Positions 14,857 to 23,119 of a DNA stretch of 48,708 nucleotides are shown piece by piece. Below the pieces are notes generated by a model. It was given only the letters and a program-made list of their open reading frames with translations. It made no database searches and was not told the DNA's origin. A program made the translations under genes and the position numbers. Location: contig WRLR01000018.1 in NCBI GenBank assembly GCA_009777515.1, forward strand, positions 1 to 48,708, in the 5' to 3' direction. The stretch comes from Oscillospiraceae bacterium (GTDB lineage Bacteria; Bacillota; Clostridia; WRLR01). Position 1 is the stretch's first letter. Each line of letters opens with the position of its first letter.

Positions 14857-17313
14857 ATGCGCAGACAAGCCTATCAGCAAAATCTCAAACACAAAAAATT
14901 ATTAACAGCGCTCATCTATATCACGTTCGCCGCTCTGTTGGCGATTGGAACGCAGGCGACCGCCTATGCAGCAAGCGCCGCCGCCAGCCCCTTGCTCAGC
15001 GTGATGTATAATTTCGGCGGATGCCAGGACGAATACTATACGCCCGAGGCATATTATGTGAAGCCGATAGTCAAAGACTTTACCGGTAACGGGAAACAGG
15101 AGATTGTCTTTGGGAACTACGGTATCATGATGCTCGACGCCACCACCGGCGACATCATATGGCGCGTCAACGGCGGCCACGACCGCTCCACGCCGTACTC
15201 GCTCACGGGCGGCGACATCGGCATACTGCACACGCTGGAGTCAGCGGACATAGACGGGGACGGGCGGTACGAGATAATCGCCGGCCACGCGAACGGCGCC
15301 GTCTCCGTGTTGTCGTGGGACGGCTATTTTAAGCCGGGATGGCCCCAGCAGTTGAAAAAAGGTGGGCATGGCGAACCCGTGACGGCCAGGGTGCGCTCGA
15401 TCGAGGTCAGTGATTTGGACAACGACGGCAAGTGCGAGATAATCGCCGCCGCGTCCACGGTCGAATCCGAAAACGTGTGGGTATACTCCTATGACGGTAA
15501 GCTGATGCAAGGATGGCCCCAACTGGCGCCGTCGCAGGACGCTCTGCTGACGCATGGCATAGATTCGGGCTATAGCTATGGCGTGTTCATGGATGGGGTC
15601 ACGTCCGGGGACATAACGGGCGACGGCATGAGGGAGGTCATCGTTGCCACGGACACGGCCTATATCTGCGCGTACGACATTAAGGGTAAGCTCGTCGCCG
15701 CCAACCCGTCCGTGTTCGGGGGCAGGACATGGGGGAAAGTGGCGCTCTGGGAGGATGTCAGGACCGAAACAAACATGAATTTCAACGAGGGCTGGGGGAG
15801 CTGGCCCCTGAAGGGGACGGAAACGCGGTCCGAACTGTATAAAGCCGAGCTCGGCCACGCTGTCATTACAGTCGAGGACATAGACGGGGACGGGAAAAAC
15901 GAGGTCGTCACGTCGGCGGTCATCGTCGATATGGAACAGTACGACACGCACCTGCAGCACACGACGTCCAAATATATGAGTTTCTTCATCTTCAACGGCG
16001 ACCGGACGCGGTACAAAGGGTGGGAGGCGTCGCCCAGCGATAAAAACCACATGAAGCCGCCGCTCATCCCTCACGGCGAGAGCCTTGTGGCGGAAGTGCA
16101 GTCTGTGCCTGTCGTCGCCGATCTCAACAGTGACGGCGTCAACGAAATAATTATCAACACTTATGACGGGATGATCCACGCGTTTTCCATAGACGACCCC
16201 ACCCAGGAGTTCGCCCATTTTCCGTTCATGGCGCCGCAGCACCCGGGCAACGCCGAGACGCCGAATGGCGTCGTGTGCGTCGACATCGACGGCGACGGCA
16301 AGCTTGAAGTGATATTCACAACGCTCACATCGCCGCTTCCAGGCTTTGAGCAGGCGACGGTCAACGGCCACGTGTATATATTGAACAGCGACGGGACATT
16401 GCGGGCTTCGCATGCAATCCCCGACGGCTACCGGATATACGAGACGCAGAAACCCGCGTACGCCAACAGCACATATGCCGCCCCCGCCGTAGCGGACATC
16501 GACGGCGACGGCAAGTATGAGATAATCGTCAACACAAAGTACAGCGGTATATGCGTATTAAAAATCGACGCGCAGTACCCACGAAAGGACGCATCGCTGC
16601 AGGACGCGCAGCCGCCAGGAGGAGCGGCGGTTATGCCTCAAGGCGCGGCTTCATCTCAAAGCACGGCTTCACCAGAAGGGGCAGTTGGGTCGGCCGGAGC
16701 GGCGGTGGTGGCGGTTTCATCCGTAGATCTGGCTGCCGATATAAAATATAGCGACGTCGCCGAGGGCGAATGGTACTACGAGCCGGTACGCTATGCCGCC
16801 GTGAACGGCATTCTTTCCGCCGCAGGCGCGGGCATTTTCAAGCCGGACGACGCGCTGACGTTCGGCGAGGCCGTTGCCGCGCTGCACCGCGCCGGTGGCG
16901 ATCAAAGTGGCGACTCCGGTGACGCCATCGTGTGGGCGCTGGAAAACGGTATAATCGGCGCGGCTGGCGGCGCGGTTGAAATTGCAGTTGGTGGCGAGCC
17001 CGATGATGAATATGGCGGCATATCCGCAGCGTCCGATCCAACCGGGGCGGTGACCCGCGAACAGTTCGCTGCAATGGTGTACCGCTATGCGCAGTACATG
17101 GGCGCGGAACTGCCCGGGGGCGCCGATATTTCGGCCCGGTTTACGGACGGCGCGACGACAAGCGGCTGGGCGTCAGAAGCAATGGGGCGCTGCATCGGCG
17201 CAGGGCTGTTCATCGGTTTTACGGACGGGACGCTGCGCCCGGGGGACGCCGCGACGCGCGCCCAATGCGCCGTCATATTAAAACGTTTCGACGAATTCGC
17301 AGCGTTGCCATGA
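14857..17313 (+). CDS. Secreted FG-GAP/VCBS repeat protein with C-terminal SLH domains
   Basis: An 818-residue surface protein. A signal peptide spans about residues 1-38 (LLTALIYITFAALLAIGTQATAYA, cut before AS). Residues 40-570 form a beta-propeller of FG-GAP/VCBS repeats with calcium loops such as DIDGDGRYEIIAG, DLDNDGKCEIIAA, DIDGDGKNEVVTS, DLNSDGVNEIIIN, DIDGDGKLEVIFT and DIDGDGKYEIIVN. A Gly/Ala/Ser/Gln-rich linker (about 580-625) leads to three SLH repeats from about 628 to the end (KYSDVAEGEWYYEPV, then a shorter one, then TREQ and GWASEAMGRCIGAGLFIGF), which bind pyruvylated wall polymer. Likely role: calcium-stabilised binding module on the S-layer. The ribosome site is weak (CAGGGGA). 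First of three SLH genes on this strand. Confidence 0.93.
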   Translation: MRRQAYQQNLKHKKLLTALIYITFAALLAIGTQATAYAASAAASPLLSVMYNFGGCQDEYYTPEAYYVKPIVKDFTGNGKQEIVFGNYGIMMLDATTGDIIWRVNGGHDRSTPYSLTGGDIGILHTLESADIDGDGRYEIIAGHANGAVSVLSWDGYFKPGWPQQLKKGGHGEPVTARVRSIEVSDLDNDGKCEIIAAASTVESENVWVYSYDGKLMQGWPQLAPSQDALLTHGIDSGYSYGVFMDGVTSGDITGDGMREVIVATDTAYICAYDIKGKLVAANPSVFGGRTWGKVALWEDVRTETNMNFNEGWGSWPLKGTETRSELYKAELGHAVITVEDIDGDGKNEVVTSAVIVDMEQYDTHLQHTTSKYMSFFIFNGDRTRYKGWEASPSDKNHMKPPLIPHGESLVAEVQSVPVVADLNSDGVNEIIINTYDGMIHAFSIDDPTQEFAHFPFMAPQHPGNAETPNGVVCVDIDGDGKLEVIFTTLTSPLPGFEQATVNGHVYILNSDGTLRASHAIPDGYRIYETQKPAYANSTYAAPAVADIDGDGKYEIIVNTKYSGICVLKIDAQYPRKDASLQDAQPPGGAAVMPQGAASSQSTASPEGAVGSAGAAVVAVSSVDLAADIKYSDVAEGEWYYEPVRYAAVNGILSAAGAGIFKPDDALTFGEAVAALHRAGGDQSGDSGDAIVWALENGIIGAAGGAVEIAVGGEPDDEYGGISAASDPTGAVTREQFAAMVYRYAQYMGAELPGGADISARFTDGATTSGWASEAMGRCIGAGLFIGFTDGTLRPGDAATRAQCAVILKRFDEFAALP

Positions 17314-17343
17314 CGGGACGTTTGTTGCCATGACGGGACGTTT
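17304..17343. repeat. Exact 20-bp tandem duplication across a stop codon
   Basis: The 20-mer starting gttgccatgacggg at 17304 is repeated exactly at 17324. The first copy contains the last two codons and the TGA stop (17311-17313) of the FG-GAP/SLH gene. No base differs between the copies, so the duplication is recent or maintained. Confidence 0.9.
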
Positions 17344-17384
17344 ATGGGCGGGCGCGAAAAATTCATAATAAGTTAACACAATAG

Positions 17385-17410
17385 AAATGTATACGTAAAT
17401 GTATACATTT
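17385..17410. promoter_or_regulatory. Palindrome AAATGTATACATTT with upstream half copy
   Basis: A perfect 14-bp palindrome at 17397-17410 is preceded at 17385 by a direct repeat of its left ten bases (aaatgtatac). It lies about 200 nt upstream of the next SLH gene, in a 262-nt gene-free stretch. It looks like an operator with an extra half site; no regulator is identifiable. The rest of 17411-17530 has a GTCCA...TGGAC pairing (near 17437-17466) but matches no riboswitch class I know. Confidence 0.35.
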
Positions 17411-17534
17411 TTCATATAACCGGAGCGACTGAAAGTCCAGCCCCTACAGATACATATTATTATGGACATCCTGCACACGGCGTGATGTCTTGCTCTCGGT
17501 CGGGCCGCCGTATCCCGCGTGAATTAACGTAGCC

Positions 17535-17563
17535 TTGCAAAAACCTTTATTTTTCTATAGAAT
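17535..17563 (+). promoter_or_regulatory. Putative sigma-A promoter for the SLH/Ig-like gene
   Basis: TTGCAA at 17535-17540 and TAGAAT at 17558-17563 are 17 nt apart, 43 nt upstream of the start codon at 17606. The spacer is T-rich. The fit is fair (four to five of six at each box). Confidence 0.4.
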
Positions 17564-17605
17564 ATCTAGTGTTAATTTACATACGAAAGAGGAGAGCATA
17601 AACCG

Positions 17606-20600
17606 ATGTCACTTAAACCATTTATAAAACGGATCATAGCGCTGGCTGTGGCGCTTGTATTATTTGCGGTATCTTCCGCGCCGGCCGTATTTGGGTCGCC
17701 GGAGGAGGATGTTATCGACGAGTTTTCCGACGCGCTCTTTATAGACGTGATCGAGACCGAGGGCGTTGCAGGGGGCGCCGCCCTGGCCAACGGCGCCGCA
17801 GAGGCAACACAAACCGACGCTTCGCAGGCTGCCGACGCTACGCAAGCCGTCGACGCTACGCAGGCCGAGGCCGCACAGGCTTCTGACTTGGATTTGCCGG
17901 ATGTGCCAACGCCGGCAGCCGCGCCCGAGCCGGACTTTTCCGATCTGTCTGCAGCCTACGCCGATCTGACGCAGGAGGAGAAGGCGGAGATATTGAACCG
18001 CCTGGGGCTGCTGCTGGGCGATCCGGAAATTGGGCTGATGCTCGACATCATGGTGCGCCGCTCCGACGCCGCCGTGTTCTTTACGCGGCTTTTAGGGCAG
18101 GAGCAATATGTCATCGACCGCCGCGAGACCGATTTTGCGACGTCCCGCTTCCCGGACGCCCCCGAGGGCATGTGGTACACGCCGTATATTTCATTTTGCA
18201 CCAGTATTGGGATCATAGCCGGGCGGACCGACGGCTATTACTACCCCGACGACAATATCAGCGAAAAAGAGTTTGCCAACGTGCTGCTGAAGATTCTCGG
18301 GTATGTGTACGAGGTGGACTATAACTGGGACACTGTATACGAATTTTCGTATGACGTGGGCCTTTTTGACGATCCGTCGTACGCCACCCGCAAGGAGGAC
18401 AACCGCGAGTATTACAGGCGCGACGTTTGCGACCAGGTCTTTGCTGTGCTGTGCCTGGAGAAGAAGAACAGCCCCAAGCTGCTGATAGAGGAGCTGGTGG
18501 AGATAGGCGCCGTGTCCGAAAAGGCGGCCACCGATTTGGGCTTTGACCTCAGCGGCCTCGATAATTCGGGGCAGATCACCGTCGTGTACCCCGACGACGC
18601 GGACATATACAATGTCTACCATCTCGAGCCGGATCTGCTGTGGGTCGTCTTCACGAAGCCCGTGACCTTCCGCGACGAGGCGGTCGAGATTTGCCAAACA
18701 TACGACTATTCCAAAGTCCTGACCGTGCGAGTCGAGGACAAGTCCGGCCGAGACGCGCTGCTCCGGACGGGCGAGCAGATCCCCCACATGGACTACACCA
18801 TTGACATAAGCAATGTTATAGAATCGGACGGCACAAACGCCGGGATGCTCAGCTTCGATTTCGTCGGGTTCGATCCGGACGCCGCCATGGACGCGCCCGG
18901 CGGCTTGACGTCACTGCATAGGGACGTTAGCGCTTTGCCGGGGCTGGCTGCCGCTAATACTGCAGGCGCCTCCGGCGCGGGGCAGGCGGCGTCTAACGCC
19001 GCTTCGGCGGCGGGCGCAGGCGCAGGCGCAGATGAAGCGTCCGGCATCGGCGCGGGTGGCGAGCCGGCTGACGGGGCGCTATCCGGCGATGTGCAGGCGC
19101 CCACAGGCGAGGGCGGCTTTACGGGCGGCGGCGGTGGCGGAGCGGCCAACCCGTCGCGGCCGTCGGGCAACGCCGACCCTTCGGCCGATTATTTCAGGGT
19201 AGTAAACGTTTATACGACGGCTTCCAACGAGCTTGTCGTATATTTTTCTCATCCCATATCCGAGACCGCGTTGAACACATCGTTCTACAATATAACACAG
19301 GGCAGCACGATATTGAGCTCGGGTTCTGCGGGCCAGATAAGGGCCGAGCTTGTTGAAAACACGACCAATGCCGTCCGGCTGACCGCGTCCGGCATATCGT
19401 TCATCCGCGGCTCGCAGTACCGCGTGTCGGTCAGCGGCAGGCTCACCAGCAATTATACGGCCCGAATGAACGAGGGGGTCGAGGATTCCTATACATTTGT
19501 CGCGGACAACGTCGCCGAGAAGTCCAACAGCTTTGTGATGACGTCGATCAGCACCATATCCCAATATGGCATTGAGATCGAATTTTCGCAGCCGCTGCAT
19601 GCCGATACGGCCAAGCAAGCGTTCAACTACCTTGTGCTCGATCACAACAACCGCAAAATGGACATTGCTTCGGCCAGCGTCATCCCCGACAGGAGCGCCG
19701 CTTCCGCTCCTGCAGCATCTTCAACAACGGGCTCGGGCGCCGGTTCGGGCTCGGGCACGGGCGCAGGCGCGTCGGGCGACGGCAGGGTGCTGCGCATCAA
19801 CCTCACCCAGCCGCTCCTCACCCAGCAAAACTGCTCCCTGACAATCATATATGCGCAGAACTCGGCAATGACGTCGTCAATTGTCAACCAGACCTATCAG
19901 TTCCAGTACGGCGGGCAGGGCGAGGTGGTGCAAAAGTCGCCGCTGGCGCTGACAGGGGCGACTTCGAACGATCCGGCTTCCGCCGAGCTTTATTTTAGCA
20001 TCAAACTCGATCCCGTGTCCGCTGTCGCCACGTCCAACTATACGATAAACGGCCCGTTTGACGGGAGGAACCAGTCCATCAATCCCGTAAAGGTGTCATA
20101 CGATCCGGTTTTGTCGCCGTATATGGTCCGATTGTACTTTGCCGCAGATCGCCGCTTTTTGAGGGACAATGCCTATTCGATTAGGATAAGCAACACGATC
20201 CGCGACGAAAAAAGGCTCAGCCCGGAACGCGTCCTCGAGATGCAGTTTTACGCGAATAACCGCGACTCCGTGACCCCTGTCCTAAAAGACGCCGTAATAG
20301 TCGGCGAGGGCCTTGTGAGGCTCGATTTTTCGAAAGAAATCATGTTCGATCCCACGCGGATTACGGAGAGCAACTTCGTTTTGACGGATGCAGGCGCATC
20401 GGGCACGGGCACGGGCGCGGGCACAGACGCAGATGCGCAAATATCGCCGATATTGGTCAAGTATATAGATTCGACGACGGTTATATTGCGGTTTGACGTA
20501 ATAGACATGTCGCGCAGATATACCGTCAGATTCAACGCGATCACCGACTTTTCGGGGCAGTACACGACCCGGTACCCTGAACGGGGCTCGTCGGTCGCCC

Positions 20601-20620
20601 TGCGCTCCGGCAAGCGCTGA
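17606..20620 (+). CDS. SLH-domain surface protein with SbsA-type Ig-like repeats
   Basis: A 1,004-residue secreted protein. Signal peptide about 1-32 (RIIALAVALVLFAVSSAPAVFG). An acidic Ala/Thr/Asp/Gln-rich linker (QADATQAVDATQAEAAQA) follows, then an SLH region at about 145-300 with FPDAPEGMWYTPYISFCTSIGIIAGRTD cut by divergence into two clear repeats. A Gly/Ala low-complexity bridge (about 445-520) leads to at least four Ig-like units of the SbsA/S-layer type, each opening with a strand such as VVNVYTTASNELVVYFSHPI or TSISTISQYGIEIEFSQPL. Such domains space an S-layer protein from the wall. The ATG follows AGAGGAGAG. It is probably co-transcribed with the SLH gene at 20675, 54 nt downstream. 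Confidence 0.92.
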   Translation: MSLKPFIKRIIALAVALVLFAVSSAPAVFGSPEEDVIDEFSDALFIDVIETEGVAGGAALANGAAEATQTDASQAADATQAVDATQAEAAQASDLDLPDVPTPAAAPEPDFSDLSAAYADLTQEEKAEILNRLGLLLGDPEIGLMLDIMVRRSDAAVFFTRLLGQEQYVIDRRETDFATSRFPDAPEGMWYTPYISFCTSIGIIAGRTDGYYYPDDNISEKEFANVLLKILGYVYEVDYNWDTVYEFSYDVGLFDDPSYATRKEDNREYYRRDVCDQVFAVLCLEKKNSPKLLIEELVEIGAVSEKAATDLGFDLSGLDNSGQITVVYPDDADIYNVYHLEPDLLWVVFTKPVTFRDEAVEICQTYDYSKVLTVRVEDKSGRDALLRTGEQIPHMDYTIDISNVIESDGTNAGMLSFDFVGFDPDAAMDAPGGLTSLHRDVSALPGLAAANTAGASGAGQAASNAASAAGAGAGADEASGIGAGGEPADGALSGDVQAPTGEGGFTGGGGGGAANPSRPSGNADPSADYFRVVNVYTTASNELVVYFSHPISETALNTSFYNITQGSTILSSGSAGQIRAELVENTTNAVRLTASGISFIRGSQYRVSVSGRLTSNYTARMNEGVEDSYTFVADNVAEKSNSFVMTSISTISQYGIEIEFSQPLHADTAKQAFNYLVLDHNNRKMDIASASVIPDRSAASAPAASSTTGSGAGSGSGTGAGASGDGRVLRINLTQPLLTQQNCSLTIIYAQNSAMTSSIVNQTYQFQYGGQGEVVQKSPLALTGATSNDPASAELYFSIKLDPVSAVATSNYTINGPFDGRNQSINPVKVSYDPVLSPYMVRLYFAADRRFLRDNAYSIRISNTIRDEKRLSPERVLEMQFYANNRDSVTPVLKDAVIVGEGLVRLDFSKEIMFDPTRITESNFVLTDAGASGTGTGAGTDADAQISPILVKYIDSTTVILRFDVIDMSRRYTVRFNAITDFSGQYTTRYPERGSSVALRSGKR

Positions 20621-20674
20621 GCATGGTCGCCGCTGCGGGCAATAGCGCAATAGGTCGCTTAAGGAGGCTTTTGG

Positions 20675-22063
20675 ATGTTTGATATGCGGCGCCATAGCGT
20701 CAAAGCCGCGATTTCGTTTTTTATATGCGCAACGCTTATACTGGCGCCTATATTGCCCGCGTTCGCGTTCCTTTCGGACGTGCCCAGCGATTGGGCGAAC
20801 GAGGAAGTGCTTAAGGCGCGCGAATACGGGCTGATACCCGCCGGCATGTACCACTCGTTCTTATCGGATGTTACGCGCTCTGAATTTTGCCGGCTGGTCA
20901 TGGCGCTGTATACAAAGATTACGGGCGAGCCCGAAAAGCTCAATTTGCCCTCGGTGTTCACCGACACGGCCAACACTTCAATTTTGAACGCTTTCGAGCT
21001 GGGCATAGTCAAGGGCGTCGGGGGCGGGTTTTTTTTACCGGGCAACCCGATAACCCGGCAGGAAATCGCCGTGATGCTGTTCAATACGATCAACGCCATT
21101 AACGCGTCGACCGGAAAGGACATACTGGGCAGCCCGACGACGTCGATGGCCTTCGCGGATCGCGCTGATACGGCGGACTGGGCCGTCGACGCGATACAGA
21201 ACCTGCGGAGCAATGAAATTATGCTGGGCGACGGCAGGAACCATTTCAATCCGCTCGATAATACGACGAAAGAAATGGCATTCATCCTGGTCAACCGCAT
21301 ATATTTGATCTATTCGGGGCTGGACGCGAAAAAGGCGTTCCCCACGGCGTATACGGGCGAAATCCTGATGCGGATCAAAGGGAGCATATTTAGCAGCGAA
21401 GAGTACCAAATAATCGGCGATGTGTACGAGCAGTACCCGGACGTGACGATTGCAGACATAGCGGGGTATATGGATGGCGCCCCGTTCACCGACAATAACG
21501 GCGCCCTTTATTATATAAACAGGTCGGAGAGTTTGAGCGAAAGCGTGTCCGCAGGGTACGCGGGGGGGCAGTATTACCCCGTATACGTCCTGGCCCGCGA
21601 GGGCGCGGCGCTTGACAGGTTGTTTATTGTCGCGGACGGCGGGCAATATGTCGATCGCTACAATGTTTTTTTGGATTCAGAGCGCAAGGAGCCCTACTTC
21701 CAAAAAACGTTTTCCGACGTGCTGTTCCCGGTGCCGGGGGACACATATGTGGTGTTCGGCGAGCCCGACAGCGGCGGCGGCAGTGGTGGCAGCGGCAGCA
21801 GTAGCAGTACCGGCGGTGGCAGTGGTACCAGCGGCGCCGGCGGAGGCGGCTCGGGCGCGGGCGCGGGCGCGGAGGTCCCGCTGGGCGCTGGCGATGTAGG
21901 GGCGGAAGAGATTGTGATCCCCGAAAGCGGCGACATCCCTGCCGGGACGACGTTCGCGTTCGCGGCCCTGCACCGCGACGCGCAGGAGCTTTTGGACATA
22001 TATATATGGCGCGTCAGGCTATCGATGGGAAAAGTCACGCACCTGGCCGCGCTGCTTTTTTAG
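20675..22063 (+). CDS. SLH-domain surface protein (462 aa)
   Basis: A secreted protein with signal peptide at about 1-30 (FFICATLILAPILPAFA) and three SLH repeats filling about residues 32-215 (LSDVPSDWANEEVLKAREYGLI, FTDTANTSILNAFELGIVKGV, FADRADTADWAVDAIQNLRSN). Residues 215-360 are an unrecognised domain. Then comes a Gly/Ser stretch (about 366-400) and a short hydrophobic C-terminus. SLH at the N-terminus means it is wall-bound with the rest projecting. AAGGAGG stands 9 nt before the ATG. Function of the projecting domain unknown. Confidence 0.9.
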   Translation: MFDMRRHSVKAAISFFICATLILAPILPAFAFLSDVPSDWANEEVLKAREYGLIPAGMYHSFLSDVTRSEFCRLVMALYTKITGEPEKLNLPSVFTDTANTSILNAFELGIVKGVGGGFFLPGNPITRQEIAVMLFNTINAINASTGKDILGSPTTSMAFADRADTADWAVDAIQNLRSNEIMLGDGRNHFNPLDNTTKEMAFILVNRIYLIYSGLDAKKAFPTAYTGEILMRIKGSIFSSEEYQIIGDVYEQYPDVTIADIAGYMDGAPFTDNNGALYYINRSESLSESVSAGYAGGQYYPVYVLAREGAALDRLFIVADGGQYVDRYNVFLDSERKEPYFQKTFSDVLFPVPGDTYVVFGEPDSGGGSGGSGSSSSTGGGSGTSGAGGGGSGAGAGAEVPLGAGDVGAEEIVIPESGDIPAGTTFAFAALHRDAQELLDIYIWRVRLSMGKVTHLAALLF

Positions 22064-22065
22064 TT

Positions 22066-22176
22066 GCGCAATCGGCTAAAATGTGAGCAATCGGCTAAAA
22101 TGTGCAAATCGGCTAAAATGTGCGCAATCGGATAAAATGTGCATAATCGGCAAAAATGTGCTATCGGTTAAAAATT
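22066..22176. repeat. 18-20 bp direct repeat, six copies
   Basis: Units read gcaatcggctaaaatgtg with small changes, starting at 22066, 22086, 22105, 22123, 22142 and 22161. The array begins 2 nt after the SLH gene stop and ends about 38 nt before the FAH-family gene. Unit length varies (20, 19, 18, 19, 19, 16). The repeated core atcggctaaaatgtg has no dyad symmetry. It resembles iterons in form; slippage is the plainer explanation. Confidence 0.85.
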
Positions 22177-22213
22177 TAATTGTAATTATATAAAGAAAGG
22201 GTTATGCAAAGTT

Positions 22214-23005
22214 ATGAAATTTATGAGGTTTGAGCGCGATGGGGCGGAGTTCTATGGTGCGATCGACGGGAATTTTGTAAAACGCATCGAAGGCGATATT
22301 TTCGGCGCATATGACGTAACCGGAGATAAATATCCGCTGTCGGAAGTAAAGGCGCTGGCCCCCGTCTCCCCGCCCAACGTAATCGCGATATGCCTAAACT
22401 ACAGCAGCCACGCGGGCGAAAGCGGGAGCGCGCTCCCGGAACGGCCTGTCATTTTTATCAAGGCGACCACCTCTGTCATTGCGCACGAGGGTATAATACG
22501 GCTGCCTGCCCCGGCCCCGGACGAGGTCGATTATGAGGCGGAGCTATGCATCGTCATAGGCAAGACCGCGAAAAACGTATCGGAAGCGGACGCCCTGGAC
22601 TATGTGCTTGGGTACACATGCGGCAACGACGTGAGCGCGCGTGACTGCCAGCGGAGGCTTGACGCCCAATGGGCGCGCGGCAAATCGTTCGACACGTTCT
22701 GCCCGATTGGCCCGTATATCGTGACGGATGTCGCCGATCCTCAAAACCTCGATATAAAATCGCGCGTCAACGGCAAGGTGATGCAGAGTTCCAATACGCG
22801 CAACATGATTTTTTCGGTGCGCCATTTAATCAGCTACTGTTCCCACAACATGACACTGCTGCCGGGCACGATCATCATGACGGGCACGCCCGAAGGCGTG
22901 GGCTTTGCGCAAGACCCGCCCGTGTTCCTGCGGTCCGGCGACGTCGTCGAGATAGAGGTGGAGGGCGTAGGCGTGCTGCGGAACACCGTAGCGGAGGAGG
23001 CGTGA
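22214..23005 (+). CDS. Fumarylacetoacetate hydrolase family protein
   Basis: A 263-residue FAH-fold enzyme of the MhpD/2-keto-4-pentenoate hydratase group, acting on 2-keto acids by C-C hydrolysis, hydration or decarboxylation with Mg2+. Diagnostic parts: ICLNYSSHAGE near residue 60, the metal-binding DYEAELCIVIGK near 100, GNDVSARDCQ near 138, and IIMTGTPEGVGF near 222. Length is typical. AAAGAAAGGG precedes the ATG. With UxaA and Gfo/Idh proteins nearby, a 2-keto-3-deoxy sugar acid or a ring-cleavage product are both possible substrates; sequence does not decide. Confidence 0.93.
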   Translation: MKFMRFERDGAEFYGAIDGNFVKRIEGDIFGAYDVTGDKYPLSEVKALAPVSPPNVIAICLNYSSHAGESGSALPERPVIFIKATTSVIAHEGIIRLPAPAPDEVDYEAELCIVIGKTAKNVSEADALDYVLGYTCGNDVSARDCQRRLDAQWARGKSFDTFCPIGPYIVTDVADPQNLDIKSRVNGKVMQSSNTRNMIFSVRHLISYCSHNMTLLPGTIIMTGTPEGVGFAQDPPVFLRSGDVVEIEVEGVGVLRNTVAEEA

Positions 23006-23119
23006 GCGAAGTACGGTTGAAAGGGCCAAAGAGAAAAAATATGGAAAGGGCAGAGCTGTGGCGCGACGCCATTCGTTTTTTATGTATTATCAGTGCGCAG
23101 TCTGCGAATAGCGTTTGAT

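Noticed and set aside
15241-16413. 390-codon open frame on the minus strand, opposite the FG-GAP/SLH gene
   Set aside because: It mirrors the GC-rich codons of a clear protein with calcium loops and SLH repeats on the plus strand; its own translation has no family features or ribosome site.
17411-17530. Riboswitch (cyclic-di-GMP or other) in the SLH gene leader
   Set aside because: No conserved core of a known class could be matched by eye; only weak pairings are visible.
22066-22176. CRISPR array
   Set aside because: Units are only 18-20 bp and directly adjoining, with no spacers; no cas gene is in the window.
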